Shown: positions 27,611 to 37,181, counted from the stretch's first letter. The stretch is DNA of 64,000 nt from Rubripirellula lacrimiformis (GCF_007741535.1 NZ_CP036525.1:6014001-6078000), one strand, 5' to 3'. A program made the numbers and translations. Notes: generated by a model from the letters alone, not told the origin.

Positions 27611-28423
27611 TTAGGCCTGTGCCGCCAGCATGTTTTGCATACTGGTCTTCAGCAGCGTTTCCGGGCCAGGGGAGTAATCAAAGACTTCGACGCTGACCCA
27701 TCCATCGTAGTGGACATCACGCAGCGCATCGAAGATGGGGCGGAATTCCACTTCGCCCATGCCTGGTCCCAACAGGTTGGGGTCATTGGCGTGGAAATGG
27801 ATCATGGCGTCCGCGTTGTCGCGGATAATCTGCGGCGTCGGTGTCGGTTCGTCGCTCATCGCTTTGACGTCCAAGTGCAGCTGCACTTTGGGGCTATCCA
27901 CCATGGCCATCAACTGCCGGCCCTCGGCGGCCGTGTTCAGAAAGTTTCCTTCACCCCGACCAAGCGGTTCGATGGCGATTTGGACATCTAGCTTTTCCAG
28001 CTCCGGTGCAACCCGCTGCAATACACCGGCGGCGTTCTCCATGGCCGATTGCATTGATTGATCGGCGGGAAAGTTTCGCTGTTGAGGCGATCCCAAGACC
28101 ATCAACTGGCCGCCCAGGTCGCTGCACAGCCCAGCCAATTTGATCAAGTGATTGGCCGTCGCCTGCCGCATTTCGGCATCGGGCGTCGTCAGATGGAAAC
28201 CGTTCGTTTTGGCCAACAACCAGTGCAGACCGATGATTTCCATTCCCGCCGCTTCGACTTGGTGGCGATAGGCGGCTCGGGCCGCTGCGTCCAGCGAATC
28301 GATGTCGTCGGTCAACATGAACGGAGCGACCTCCCATCCGGTATAGCCATTGTCGACGGACAGTCCCAAGGATCGATCGAGTGACCAGTCGCCGAAGGTT
28401 TCGTTGCAGATCGCGTACTTCAT
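27611..28423 (-). CDS. Sugar phosphate isomerase/epimerase-like TIM-barrel protein
   Basis: 270 residues of the AP-endonuclease-2/xylose-isomerase-like barrel: KYAICNETFGDW at the start, GYTGWEVAPFML, AGMEIIGLHWLLAK, VQIAIEPLGRGEGNFLNT (metal-ligand Glu), VQLHLDVKAMSDE, MIHFHANDPNLLGPG (metal-ligand His/Asp) and GWVSVEVFDYSPGPE. These are the four acidic/His metal positions expected for divalent-metal isomerases or epimerases. The natural sugar cannot be told from sequence. Planctomycetes carry many paralogues linked to polysaccharide breakdown. No cytoplasmic export signal is seen. It is not tightly linked to either neighbour. Confidence 0.88.
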   Translation of the reverse strand: MKYAICNETFGDWSLDRSLGLSVDNGYTGWEVAPFMLTDDIDSLDAAARAAYRHQVEAAGMEIIGLHWLLAKTNGFHLTTPDAEMRQATANHLIKLAGLCSDLGGQLMVLGSPQQRNFPADQSMQSAMENAAGVLQRVAPELEKLDVQIAIEPLGRGEGNFLNTAAEGRQLMAMVDSPKVQLHLDVKAMSDEPTPTPQIIRDNADAMIHFHANDPNLLGPGMGEVEFRPIFDALRDVHYDGWVSVEVFDYSPGPETLLKTSMQNMLAAQA

Positions 28424-28590
28424 CAGAGTTGTCGGTGGCAGGGGATGGGAAGGGTGGGGAACGCTTCGATGGGGAAGCGGTGGGAAAGGGCGGCCGATGA
28501 ATCGTCCGCGGTGGCTACGTCGTCGGCAGCCGCGGTGGCACCAGCGCGGATTGCCCGACTGGTGCCAAACTTGTCGCTTGGGTTTGTCGC

Positions 28591-29019
28591 CTAACCCAAC
28601 AGGGTTTTTAGCATCGGGAACTTGTTGAGGACTTGTTCCATGACTTCATCGCCTGCTTTTTCCTTCAGGAATGCGATCACCATGGATACAAAACCGCCCA
28701 TTTTGTCCGAATCCAGACCGGCACCCGAAAGAGCCGCACCTAGTTCTAGGCCGCCACCAGCCGATCCGCCCAGGGCACTGGACGCCATGCCAGCTAGTTT
28801 GCCCAGCATGCCGCCGCCGGACGCTGCAGCACCACCAGCAGCGTCCTGGCTGCCCGCTGCGGCAGATTCGACGGCACCGGGGACTGCCGCGGCGATCTTG
28901 CCGAACAGTTCATCGCCAGCGTGTTCTTTGACCATCGCCATCGCTTTGCCGGTCGCAGCATTTGCAACCGATTCGTCGATTCCTAGCTTGCTGATCAGTT
29001 GTTGGATCAATTCGTCCAT
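28591..29019 (-). CDS. DUF2780-like small helical protein
   Basis: 142 residues from the ATG at 29019. The first 45 residues are helical (MDELIQQLISKLGIDESVANAATGKAMAMV) with a KLGIDESVANAATG turn like DUF2780 (VcgC/VcgE) or DUF937 proteins. A Gly/Ala-rich linker follows (AAGGAAASGGGMLGKLAGMASSALGGSAGGG), then a second helical part (LDSDKMGGFVSMVIAFLKEKAGDEVMEQVLNKFPMLKTLL). No signal peptide or catalytic motif is visible. Function unknown. The minus-strand frame upstream to 29202 reads as low-quality sequence and is left out. Confidence 0.65.
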   Translation of the reverse strand: MDELIQQLISKLGIDESVANAATGKAMAMVKEHAGDELFGKIAAAVPGAVESAAAGSQDAAGGAAASGGGMLGKLAGMASSALGGSAGGGLELGAALSGAGLDSDKMGGFVSMVIAFLKEKAGDEVMEQVLNKFPMLKTLLG

Positions 29020-29773
29020 GGGGGTCACTCCGTGTGATTTGATTCGAAGAGAAGAAGAGGGAGCAGGGGGGAGAAGTCTGCCTGGTTTGTATCTTGGAGC
29101 CATCACGGGGGCCGGGCAACCCGGGGCCGCCCGCCTGATCGATGCCTGCGCCCACACGGGGGGGCAGCCCGCACCTCGATCAGCGGCGAACCAACGGATC
29201 ATCGCACCGCCGCGGGCGGGGGTATCAGCGCTGGCGCTAGATTGCCTGTCTTGCCTACGGGTTGTCGCAGCCCGGGATATTTTCCAGTTTCCGACGCGTT
29301 TTCCACGGTCCGGTTTGATTTGCTTGCAAACTTCACTAACTCTTAACTGTCAAACGACTTAAGTCGAATCCAGACGTCTGCGATCGGTGTCGAGCGGGGC
29401 CGGGCTGGCGGACGTAACTCGAACCCTAAGCACGACTTACCTCCACGGCGAGGATTCAGTTTGACATGCTATCTGCAATCGGTACGATCACGCCCCAGTC
29501 GTCCACATGTAGTGGCTTTCGAGTGCGAAAGTTACTACCGGTAGTGCTTTCATTAACGTTTAGGGAAACGTTGCAGGTCGGGATGCGTCGAAGGATTGAT
29601 GCCTGTGATGGTGCCCCCCGGCCGAGCCAACCCCCAGCACTGGGCCGCCATAGGTCGACACTTGTTTATGTTCTGATCAATACAATGATTGGTGACGGAC
29701 GCTTCGCACGGAAATTTGCGAAACTTGGCGTTGGTGATCAATCCACGGATGACCCTCAAGGAGTCTCAAAGTC
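29020..29773. other. Long leader/spacer before nrdJ, no gene seen
   Basis: About 750 bases without a credible gene. Its right 300 bases are less G/C-rich than the rest and include small stems such as agtgctttc / gaaagtt-type repeats near 29540. Cobalamin-riboswitch landmarks (GCCACTG, AGACCTGCC box) were searched for by eye and not found, nor was an NrdR box. A possible promoter is listed at 29461. A frame starting at 29466 overlaps nrdJ out of phase and is not supported. Confidence 0.5.
29461..29488 (+). promoter_or_regulatory. Possible sigma-70 promoter for nrdJ
   Basis: ttgaca at 29461-29466 and tacgat at 29483-29488 with a 16-base spacer. The -35 box is perfect and the -10 box matches four of six. 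It would give a leader of about 280 bases. Confidence 0.35.
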
Positions 29774-32700
29774 ATGGCCACGGTTCTGTCTGCACGCGCC
29801 TCTGAAAATCTTTCTGGTGACCCGGCGATCGAAAAGGTCAACTCGGAACATGGTGTTGAGTACGCTCAATCACGTTTCGGCACTCGCCAACGCACCGGTT
29901 CGCACGGTCTGAAGATCGATACCGTGTTCTGCCCGGATAACGGCCAGACCCCGTTCGAGACCACTCAGTGGGAACTGCGAAGCGCAGCGATCAAGGACGA
30001 GAGCGGGAAGGCTCTGTTCGAGCAAACCGACTGCGAAATCCCTGCCGCTTGGACTCAATTGGCAACCAACGTTGTCGTTTCCAAGTATTTCTACGGCGAC
30101 CCGACCAACGAAGGCGAGCGTGAAAAGAGCGTTCGTCAACTGATCCACCGCGTCACGCGCACGATCACCGACTGGGGTTTGGCCGACGGCTATTTCGATT
30201 CGCCCGAAGACGGCGATCGTTTTTACCGCGAACTGACCTGGTTGTGCCTGCACCAGCACGGTGCGTTCAACAGCCCGGTATGGTTCAACGTCGGGCTGCA
30301 TGCCCAGTACGGCGTGGCGGGAGCGAAGTGCAATTGGCGTTGGAATGCCGAACAAGGATGCGTTGACCAGCCGGAGAACTCGTACGAGTACCCGCAGGGA
30401 TCGGCGTGCTTTATCCAAAGCGTCGACGACAACATGGAAGACATCATGCGGCTGGCTTGCAGCGAAGCGATGTTGTTCAAGTTCGGCAGCGGAACCGGGA
30501 CTGACCTATCGACCATCCGATCGCAGCGCGAACGGATGTCGGGCGGCGGCACTCCATCGGGCCCATTGTCGTTCATGCGAGTCTACGATTCGATCGCCGG
30601 CGTGGTGAAGAGCGGTGGCAAGACTCGGCGTGCTGCCAAAATGCAATCGTTGAAAGTCTGGCACCCGGACGTGCTGGAATTCATCGAGTGCAAATGGAAC
30701 GAAGAAAAGAAGGCTCACGCACTGATCCGCGAAGGCTATGAATCGAACTTCAACGGCGAAGCCTACGGCAGCGTATGTTTCCAAAACGCCAACCTGTCGG
30801 TTCGTTTGACCGACGAATACATGGACGCGGTTCGCGGTGGCACTCAATTCCAAACCCGCTGGGTATCGGACAAGGCCAAGGGCACCCCACCGTCTTACGA
30901 CGCCAAGGAACTGCTGAACAAGATGGCCGAATGTGCATGGCACTGCGGCGACCCGGGCGTCCAGTACGACACGACGATCAACAAGTGGCACACGTGTCCC
31001 AACAGCGGTGCGATCAACGCATCGAACCCATGCAGCGAATACATGTTCTTGGATGACACGGCCTGTAACTTGGCCAGCATCAACCTGATGAAGTTCGTCC
31101 AACCCGACGGCAAGTTCCACACCGAACGGTTCCGCGCAGCATCGCGTCTGTTCTTCATCGCTCAGGAAATTTTGGTGGACCACGCGTCCTACCCGACGGA
31201 ACCGATCGCGGCCAACAGCCATCGTTATCGCCCGCTGGGACTGGGATATTCGAACTTGGGCAGTGTCGTGATGACCAGCGGCGTGGCCTACGATTCGGAC
31301 GCCGCACGCGGTGTCTGTGGTTCGTTGACCGCACTTCTGCATGGCGAAGCCAACCGCACCAGCGCGGAATTGGCTTCGGTGGTCGGCCCATTCGATGGCT
31401 ATTCGAACAACGAAAAGCCGATGTTGAACGTGATGCGAATGCACCGCGAGGCATGCGACCAGATCAACGATGATGGCCCAGCAGAGTTGAAGGAAGCGGC
31501 CCAGAAGTTGTGGGACGATGTGCTGGAAATCGGCGAAAAGTTCGGCTTCCGCAACGCTCAAGCCACCGTGTTGGCACCGACCGGCACGATCAGTTTCATG
31601 ATGGACTGCGACACCACCGGGATCGAACCAGACATCGCGCTTGTGAAGTACAAGCAATTGGCCGGCGGCGGCATGCTGAAGATCGTCAACCAAACCGTCC
31701 GACTGGGATTGTTGAAACTCGGCTACAACGAAGAACAGATCGAAGTCATCCTGGCCTACATTGACACCAACGACACGATCGAAGGTGCACCGGAACTGAA
31801 AGACGAACACCTGTCCGTCTTCGATTGTGCGTTTCAGCCAGCCAATGGCATTCGCAGTATCCGTTGGCAAGCTCACATCACGATGATGGCGGCTGCCCAG
31901 CCGTTCTTGTCGGGTGCGATCAGCAAGACCGTCAACATGCCCAACGACGTGACTCCCGCCGACATCGCCAACGCGTACTTCTGGGGTTGGGAACTGGGGC
32001 TGAAGGCGATCGCGATCTACCGCGACGGCAGCAAGCAGTCGCAGCCGCTGAACACCAAGAGCGAAGAGGGCAAAGCGGCCGACGCGGCTGCCAAGGTCGT
32101 CACCGAAACGGTCGAAAAGATCGTCTACAAGCCTCGCCGCGAACGATTGCCCGACACCCGTCAAAGCGTGACGCACAAGTTCACGATTGCCGGTCACGAA
32201 GGCTACCTGTGCGTGGGTCTGTATCCGGACGGACGTCCGGGCGAGATCTTCATCACGATGGCGAAAGAAGGATCAACGATCGGCGGCATCATGGACAGCT
32301 TCGGCACCGCACTGTCGATCGCGCTGCAGTATGGCGTGCCATTGGAAGTGCTGGTCAACAAGTTCAGCCACACCCGTTTTGAACCGATGGGCCACACGTC
32401 CAACAAGGACATTCGGATTGCCAAGAGCGTCGTCGATTACATTGCCCGTTGGTTGGGCCTGACTTTCATGAGCGGACATGACAACATGCCGGCTCGCGAA
32501 AGCACCAATCAAGGCAACGACGTCGTATCGACCGCCCCGATCAACACGTCGTCGGTGATGGAAGGGTTGCGGGAAGACGCCGGAGCCGCAGTGGCCTTGG
32601 CCGAAAGAGCCACGCTGTTGGCAGCATTCGGCGAAACGCCCAGCAATGGTTCAGCCAGCAATGGCAGCAGCAACGGTCACGCCAAAGCAGAACCCGATGC

Positions 32701-32842
32701 CGATGGCATGGGAGGCCAGGGCGACCAATTCGCTCGCTTCCAGATCGACGCGCCGAGCTGTGACAATTGCGGCAGCATCACCGTTCGAAACGGCAACTGC
32801 TACCTCTGCCACAACTGCGGCAACAGCATGGGCTGCAGCTAA
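29774..32842 (+). CDS. nrdJ: Vitamin B12-dependent (class II) ribonucleoside-diphosphate reductase
   Basis: 1022 residues from the ATG at 29774, with AAGGAG about ten bases upstream. It reduces ribonucleotides to deoxyribonucleotides using adenosylcobalamin and works with or without oxygen. Motifs are VVVSKYFYG, WLCLHQHGAFNSPVWFNVGL, SACFIQSVDDNMEDIM, LFKFGSGTGTDLSTIRS, NPCSEYMFLDDTACNLASINL (active-site Cys and Glu), LAPTGTISFMMDCDTTGIEPD, and TVNMPNDVTPADIANAYFWGWELGLKAIAIYRDGSK. The C-terminus carries a cysteine-rich zinc-ribbon-like tail (CDNCGSITVRNGNCYLCHNCGNSMGCS) as in long NrdJ forms. There is no intein and no nrdAB nearby. A strong terminator follows 55 bases after the stop. Confidence 0.97.
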   Translation: MATVLSARASENLSGDPAIEKVNSEHGVEYAQSRFGTRQRTGSHGLKIDTVFCPDNGQTPFETTQWELRSAAIKDESGKALFEQTDCEIPAAWTQLATNVVVSKYFYGDPTNEGEREKSVRQLIHRVTRTITDWGLADGYFDSPEDGDRFYRELTWLCLHQHGAFNSPVWFNVGLHAQYGVAGAKCNWRWNAEQGCVDQPENSYEYPQGSACFIQSVDDNMEDIMRLACSEAMLFKFGSGTGTDLSTIRSQRERMSGGGTPSGPLSFMRVYDSIAGVVKSGGKTRRAAKMQSLKVWHPDVLEFIECKWNEEKKAHALIREGYESNFNGEAYGSVCFQNANLSVRLTDEYMDAVRGGTQFQTRWVSDKAKGTPPSYDAKELLNKMAECAWHCGDPGVQYDTTINKWHTCPNSGAINASNPCSEYMFLDDTACNLASINLMKFVQPDGKFHTERFRAASRLFFIAQEILVDHASYPTEPIAANSHRYRPLGLGYSNLGSVVMTSGVAYDSDAARGVCGSLTALLHGEANRTSAELASVVGPFDGYSNNEKPMLNVMRMHREACDQINDDGPAELKEAAQKLWDDVLEIGEKFGFRNAQATVLAPTGTISFMMDCDTTGIEPDIALVKYKQLAGGGMLKIVNQTVRLGLLKLGYNEEQIEVILAYIDTNDTIEGAPELKDEHLSVFDCAFQPANGIRSIRWQAHITMMAAAQPFLSGAISKTVNMPNDVTPADIANAYFWGWELGLKAIAIYRDGSKQSQPLNTKSEEGKAADAAAKVVTETVEKIVYKPRRERLPDTRQSVTHKFTIAGHEGYLCVGLYPDGRPGEIFITMAKEGSTIGGIMDSFGTALSIALQYGVPLEVLVNKFSHTRFEPMGHTSNKDIRIAKSVVDYIARWLGLTFMSGHDNMPARESTNQGNDVVSTAPINTSSVMEGLREDAGAAVALAERATLLAAFGETPSNGSASNGSSNGHAKAEPDADGMGGQGDQFARFQIDAPSCDNCGSITVRNGNCYLCHNCGNSMGCS

Positions 32843-32897
32843 AGCGAATCGGTAGCCAGGCTCCGATCCCACGATCTGGTCTCCATCGAATCATCTC

Positions 32898-32929
32898 AAC
32901 CGCCGGCGCAACAGCGCCGGCGGTTTTTT
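32898..32929 (+). terminator. Rho-independent terminator of nrdJ
   Basis: Perfect 12-base stem aaccgccggcgc / gcgccggcggtt around the loop aaca, running into six T. It is one of the two clearest intrinsic terminators in the window. Confidence 0.95.
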
Positions 32930-32960
32930 CATGCCTGCAGACAAATCCCCTCCTAGTCCC

Positions 32961-33816
32961 CACTCCCCCCCCAGCGCCAATATCCAATTTGCAATGTTCA
33001 TTTTGCAATTTGCAATCCATCCCTCTGCACCACCCAGCCCGCGTCCCCTTTTAGCCCCATCTCCCACGCGTTGCGTGCGAGTGGAGCTCGCATGCAACGC
33101 TGGGGGAGAGGGATGGGGATGAGGGGGCACAAAAAATTGCAAATTGCAAATTGAACATTTCAAAATGCAAATCGAAAAGACAAAGCACCACTCGCTCCCA
33201 GCAGCCCCGGATCCGTTCACGCTCCCACTCCCCCCCAGCGCCAATATCCAATTTGCAATGTTCATTTTGCAATTTGCAATCCATCCCTCTGCACCACCCA
33301 GCCCGCGTCCCCTTTTAGCCCCATCTCCCACGCGTTGCGTGCGAGTGGAGCTCACATGCAGCGTGGGGGAGAGGGCTGGGATAAGGGGGCACAAAAAATT
33401 GCAAATTGCAAATTGAACATTTCAAAATGCAAATCGAAAAGACAAAGCACCACTCGCTCCCCGCAGCTCCGGATCCGTTCACGCCCCCACTCCCCCCCAG
33501 CGCCAATATCCAATTTGCAATGTTCATTTTGCAATTTGCAATCCATCCCTCTGCACCATCCAGCCCGCGTCCGCTTTTAGCCCCCTCTCCCACGCGTTGC
33601 GTGCGAGTGGAGCTCGCATGCAGCGTGGGGGAGAGGGCTGGGATAAGGGGGCACAAAAAATTGCAAATTGCAAATTGAACATTTCAAAATGCAAATCGAA
33701 AAGACAAAGCACCACTCGCTCCCAGCAGCCCCGGATCCGTTCACGCTCCCGCTCCCCCCCCCAGCGCCAATATCCAATTTGCAATGTTCATTTTGCAATT
33801 TGCAATCCATCCCTCT
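32961..33816. repeat. Tandem array of 262-264 bp units, each a nested palindrome (three full copies and a partial fourth)
   Basis: The landmark gcgccaatatcc begins at 32974, 33238, 33500 and 33764, giving periods of 264, 262 and 264. Each full unit has an outer arm rich in ttgcaa (ccaatttgcaatgttcattt and its near-complement attgcaaattgaacatttc). Inside is a cccatctcccac...gggggagaggg palindrome with a gtgcgagtggagctcgca tip, and then a single-copy stretch with aagacaaagcaccactcgctccc. Copies differ by scattered substitutions. Reading frames through the array on both strands repeat the same peptides and are not genes. The 0.15 kb from 33817 to 33965 is unique leader of the signal peptidase gene. 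Confidence 0.93.
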
Positions 33817-33965
33817 GCCCTCCGCTGGCGTTTCGGCCGCTCGTTTCTCGTCGGTCGCCAATATTTGGCCGGGAAAACCGAAGTTCCGTAAGTCGGGCGA
33901 AATAGCTAGGATGCGAACCTGACACTGCGCCCCAATTTCCCGTTTTCCTTCATAAGCATCTGACG

Positions 33966-35990
33966 ATGGCCCGATCCAAGAACGCCAAACGCATCGAGCG
34001 GGAAACCGCCGAGGCAGCCGCCAATTTGACGGACGCTCCGGACGACCGTTCGCCGAACCAGCAGCGAGCGGCCAAGTTTCGTGTCGCAGCTCAGCGGGAA
34101 ACGGTCGAAGCGTTTGTGGTCGCCTTCATCTTGGCACTGCTTTTTCGGGCGTTTTTGGCCGAAGCTTTCGTGATCCCGACCGGATCGATGGCTCCGACGC
34201 TGATGGGGGCCCACAAGGACCTGGTCTGCGATCGCTGTTCCCAAACCTTCCCGGTAGGGGCGAGTCGCGAACGCAGCGGTCCACGCACCGATCTGGTCGT
34301 TGTCGGCGGGATTTGCCCGAATTGCCGACACATCAATTCCTTGGACCTGAAGGACAATTCGGATCACACGACGTTCAACGGCGACCGGATTTTGGTCAGC
34401 AAGTTCAAGTACATGATTGCGGAGCCCGAGCGTTGGGATGTGATCGTGTTCAAATACCCGGGCAACCCGAAGCAGAATTACATCAAGCGATTGGTCGGAC
34501 TGCCCGGCGAAACGCTGACACTCAGCCACGGCGACGTGTTTTCGCACCCCACCGGCACCGACGACAAGTCAGCGATCCTGCGTAAGCCGCCCAGCACGAT
34601 GCAGGCGATGAGCCACCTGGTTTACGACACCGACCATCAAGCCGAAGTTTTGATCCAAGCCGGTTACCCCAGCCGCTGGCAGCCGTGGGCCACAGGTGCC
34701 ACCGCGCCACCGACCGATTCGTGGAAAGTCGAACGCAGCGCCGATGGGTTGGTCGCGACCGTCCAAGCGGATCAATCGCCGAAATGGCTGCGTTACTTTC
34801 ACCACTGGCCCACCGACGAACAATGGGCCGCGGCCGATCAAGGTGAATCGTTGGCCGATGCGGATCCGTACCAGTCGCGAGCGATCACGGACTTCTATGC
34901 CTACGATTCCTACATCCAAGTGCCCGCCGGCTACGTTTACGACGACCGCCCATCGGTCAGCAGCGGTGGTGGTTTTGAACGATCGATGAACGGCGGATAT
35001 AGCGAAGGTTCGTTCAGCCGAAAGTATCAAAGCGGTGGCGATCCAAGCCAGTTCCGCGGGGTCGCAATCTGGGGCGGCCAGGACGATGGCCGCCAAGAAC
35101 TCGGACGCGACGGACTGCACTGGGTGGGCGACTTGATCTACCAAGCCGACGTCGAAACGTCTGCCGACGCCAAAGCACTGACCTTGGAATTGGTCGAAGC
35201 CGGCATCAAATATCAATGCCGGATCGATCTGGCCGACGGCAAAGCCACGCTGTCGATCATCGATGCCCAGGAACGAACTTTCGACGATGGCAACGATCAC
35301 CCGGTCGCATCAACCGGCGTCCGCGCGGGGTCCCGGCACACCGTCCAAATCAGCAATTGTGATGACAAAATCACGTTGTGGGTCGATGGCGACGTCGTGT
35401 CATTCGATTCGCCCACCACATACGACGCACGCGATTTTCGATCACGAGCCCAGGATCACCCGCAATGGTCGCCCGAGGATCCGTTGGATGCGGCACCCGC
35501 TGGCATCGCGATCACCGGTGGCCAGGCGACGGTCCGGCGGATGGAAGTGCGGCGTGACCAATACTACATCGCGACCAACGACAGCAGCTTTGGCGGCATT
35601 TTTGACTACGACATGGCAGAGATGTTTCGCTTGGCTGGCGGTAGCGTGACGCTCGGCGAGGTCCAGCAAGTATTCACGATGCCGGATCGATGGGCTGATT
35701 TCATCGGCTGGGAAACTCGCCGTGAAGTTTCGTTCCCTCTGGAAGCCGACCAGTTTTTCCCAATGGGCGACAACAGCCCCGAAAGCCTGGATGCCCGCTG
35801 CTGGGCTGGCACCAAAAACCAATTTCAGTTGCCGCGTGGCGTCAACGAAGACGCGTGGCGTTGGTCGAACGATTCGTACGTGCCACGGAATCTGTTGGTC
35901 GGGAAAGCCCTGGTCGTTTTCTGGCCGCATTCGTGGAGTTCGCCGGTCCCGTTCACGCCCAACTTTAAACGCATGAAATTGATTCGTTAG
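33966..35990 (+). CDS. lepB: Signal peptidase I with large central insertion and zinc ribbon
   Basis: 674 residues, about twice the usual length. A cytoplasmic charged N-terminus leads to one membrane helix (VEAFVVAFILALLFRAFLAEAF). Box B has the nucleophile Ser at about residue 74 (IPTGSMAPTL). A zinc ribbon follows (LVCDRC ... GGICPNCRHIN). Boxes C/D have NGDRILVSKF and the general-base Lys at about 174 (NYIKRLVGLPGE). Box E is far downstream at about 598-614 (FFPMGDNSPESLDARCW). Between Lys and box E lie about 420 residues against about 135 in E. coli; part of this reads like a beta-sandwich (KALTLELVEAGIKYQCRIDL, ITLWVDGDVVSFDSP). It should cleave Sec signal peptides at the outer face of the cytoplasmic membrane. 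Confidence 0.93.
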   Translation: MARSKNAKRIERETAEAAANLTDAPDDRSPNQQRAAKFRVAAQRETVEAFVVAFILALLFRAFLAEAFVIPTGSMAPTLMGAHKDLVCDRCSQTFPVGASRERSGPRTDLVVVGGICPNCRHINSLDLKDNSDHTTFNGDRILVSKFKYMIAEPERWDVIVFKYPGNPKQNYIKRLVGLPGETLTLSHGDVFSHPTGTDDKSAILRKPPSTMQAMSHLVYDTDHQAEVLIQAGYPSRWQPWATGATAPPTDSWKVERSADGLVATVQADQSPKWLRYFHHWPTDEQWAAADQGESLADADPYQSRAITDFYAYDSYIQVPAGYVYDDRPSVSSGGGFERSMNGGYSEGSFSRKYQSGGDPSQFRGVAIWGGQDDGRQELGRDGLHWVGDLIYQADVETSADAKALTLELVEAGIKYQCRIDLADGKATLSIIDAQERTFDDGNDHPVASTGVRAGSRHTVQISNCDDKITLWVDGDVVSFDSPTTYDARDFRSRAQDHPQWSPEDPLDAAPAGIAITGGQATVRRMEVRRDQYYIATNDSSFGGIFDYDMAEMFRLAGGSVTLGEVQQVFTMPDRWADFIGWETRREVSFPLEADQFFPMGDNSPESLDARCWAGTKNQFQLPRGVNEDAWRWSNDSYVPRNLLVGKALVVFWPHSWSSPVPFTPNFKRMKLIR

Positions 35991-36133
35991 CCTGACCGCT
36001 TGGGTCGGCAGGGGCGTGGTCCCGGCCGACTCGCCAAGGAAACCGCCCCTGGATATCGCGGCCGCCCCACCTACTTCGATCGCCCCGACCGAACTCTCGG
36101 CGATTCGAATCAGCACGCAACGGAAATGCAAAG

Positions 36134-37006
36134 ATGAGCAACGATACCCCTTGGGTCCTGGAAGCCTTCGAGCTGCAAAAGACGTACGGTCGCCGCCGCG
36201 TTGTCGACGGCGTCAATCTACACGTCGGTCCGGCCGAGATCGTCGGTCTGCTGGGGCCGAACGGAGCCGGTAAATCGACCAGTTTTCGGATGATCTGTGG
36301 CATGGTCGAACCGGACCGTGGACGCGTCTATCTAGACGGCGTCGATGTGACTCAGTGGCCGATGTTCCGCCGCGCCCGCGACGGACACATGGGATATCTG
36401 CCGCAGGAGCCCAGCGTGTTCAAAAAGCTGACGGTCGAACAGAACATATCAGCGCTGTTGGAATTGCTGGGCGTTGATCGCAAGGCTCGGAAAATTCGTA
36501 CCGACGAACTGCTGGAAGAGTTCAACATCACCCATATCCGCAAAAGCAAAGCTGGTGGACTATCGGGCGGTGAACGACGACGTTTGGAAATCGCACGCTG
36601 CTTGGTATCCGATCCGAAGATTGTGATGTTGGACGAACCCTTTGCCGGGATCGACCCGGTGACGGTCCAATCGATCCAAGAAGTGATTTTGCAGCTTCGC
36701 GACAACGGGATCAGCGTCTTGATCACGGACCACGCAGCGCGAGAAATCCTTGGGACCGTGGATCGATGCTATGTGATCTACCAAGGGCAAGTATTGGTGG
36801 CCGGAACGCCGGACGAAGTCAAACAGCATCCAAAGGTTCGCGAAGAGTATCTTGGCGACCTGGACGGAGTCGACAAAAACCTTCACGGCGGAGTCCCGCG
36901 TCCCCACTTCCGAACCGACATCGCAGCTCCCGGGCCGGTGCCAGGTGCGGCCAATCCCGCAGAACCCGCTCGCATCCCAGTGCAACGCCGAGTCACTGAC
37001 GTTTAG
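36134..37006 (+). CDS. lptB: LPS export ABC transporter ATP-binding protein
   Basis: 290 residues. Walker A GPNGAGKST at about 41-49, Q-loop YLPQEPSVFKKLTVEQN, signature GLSGGERRRLEIARCL, Walker B KIVMLDEPFAGIDP, and H-loop LITDHAAREIL. The FKKLTVEQNI stretch and the GVDVTQWPM motif are characteristic of LptB, which powers lipopolysaccharide transfer to the outer membrane with LptF/LptG. The last 45 residues (from VDKNLHGGVPRPHF) are a Pro-rich extension not found in E. coli LptB. It starts 143 bases after lepB on the same strand and could be co-transcribed. It is convergent with the desaturase-like gene. Confidence 0.93.
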   Translation: MSNDTPWVLEAFELQKTYGRRRVVDGVNLHVGPAEIVGLLGPNGAGKSTSFRMICGMVEPDRGRVYLDGVDVTQWPMFRRARDGHMGYLPQEPSVFKKLTVEQNISALLELLGVDRKARKIRTDELLEEFNITHIRKSKAGGLSGGERRRLEIARCLVSDPKIVMLDEPFAGIDPVTVQSIQEVILQLRDNGISVLITDHAAREILGTVDRCYVIYQGQVLVAGTPDEVKQHPKVREEYLGDLDGVDKNLHGGVPRPHFRTDIAAPGPVPGAANPAEPARIPVQRRVTDV

Positions 37007-37181
37007 CGGCCGACGCTGAGTCACCGCTGGACGTCCAACCCATTCATCCATGCCGTCGTGGGAATTTGTCAGACATCCTTCGCGTCGCCTGCACGAATTC
37101 GTGCCCACGGGATGAACCGGAGCAGATTTTGGCGAACCCTATGACCGTCTCTATTCCACGGCCAAACAGGATTGCAGGCGG

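Noticed and set aside
29203-29773. Cobalamin riboswitch before nrdJ
   Set aside because: The conserved core segments were not recognised; only short C/G motifs such as gcactgggcc resemble parts of it.
29466-29912. 148-codon frame leading into nrdJ
   Set aside because: TTG start, out of frame with nrdJ and overlapping its first 45 codons; no recognisable features.
30506-32197. 563-codon frame opposite nrdJ
   Set aside because: Explained by codon bias of nrdJ; no motif or signal.
32891-33861. CRISPR-like array after nrdJ
   Set aside because: The units are about 263 bp and nearly identical throughout; there are no short repeats separated by unique spacers and no cas genes.
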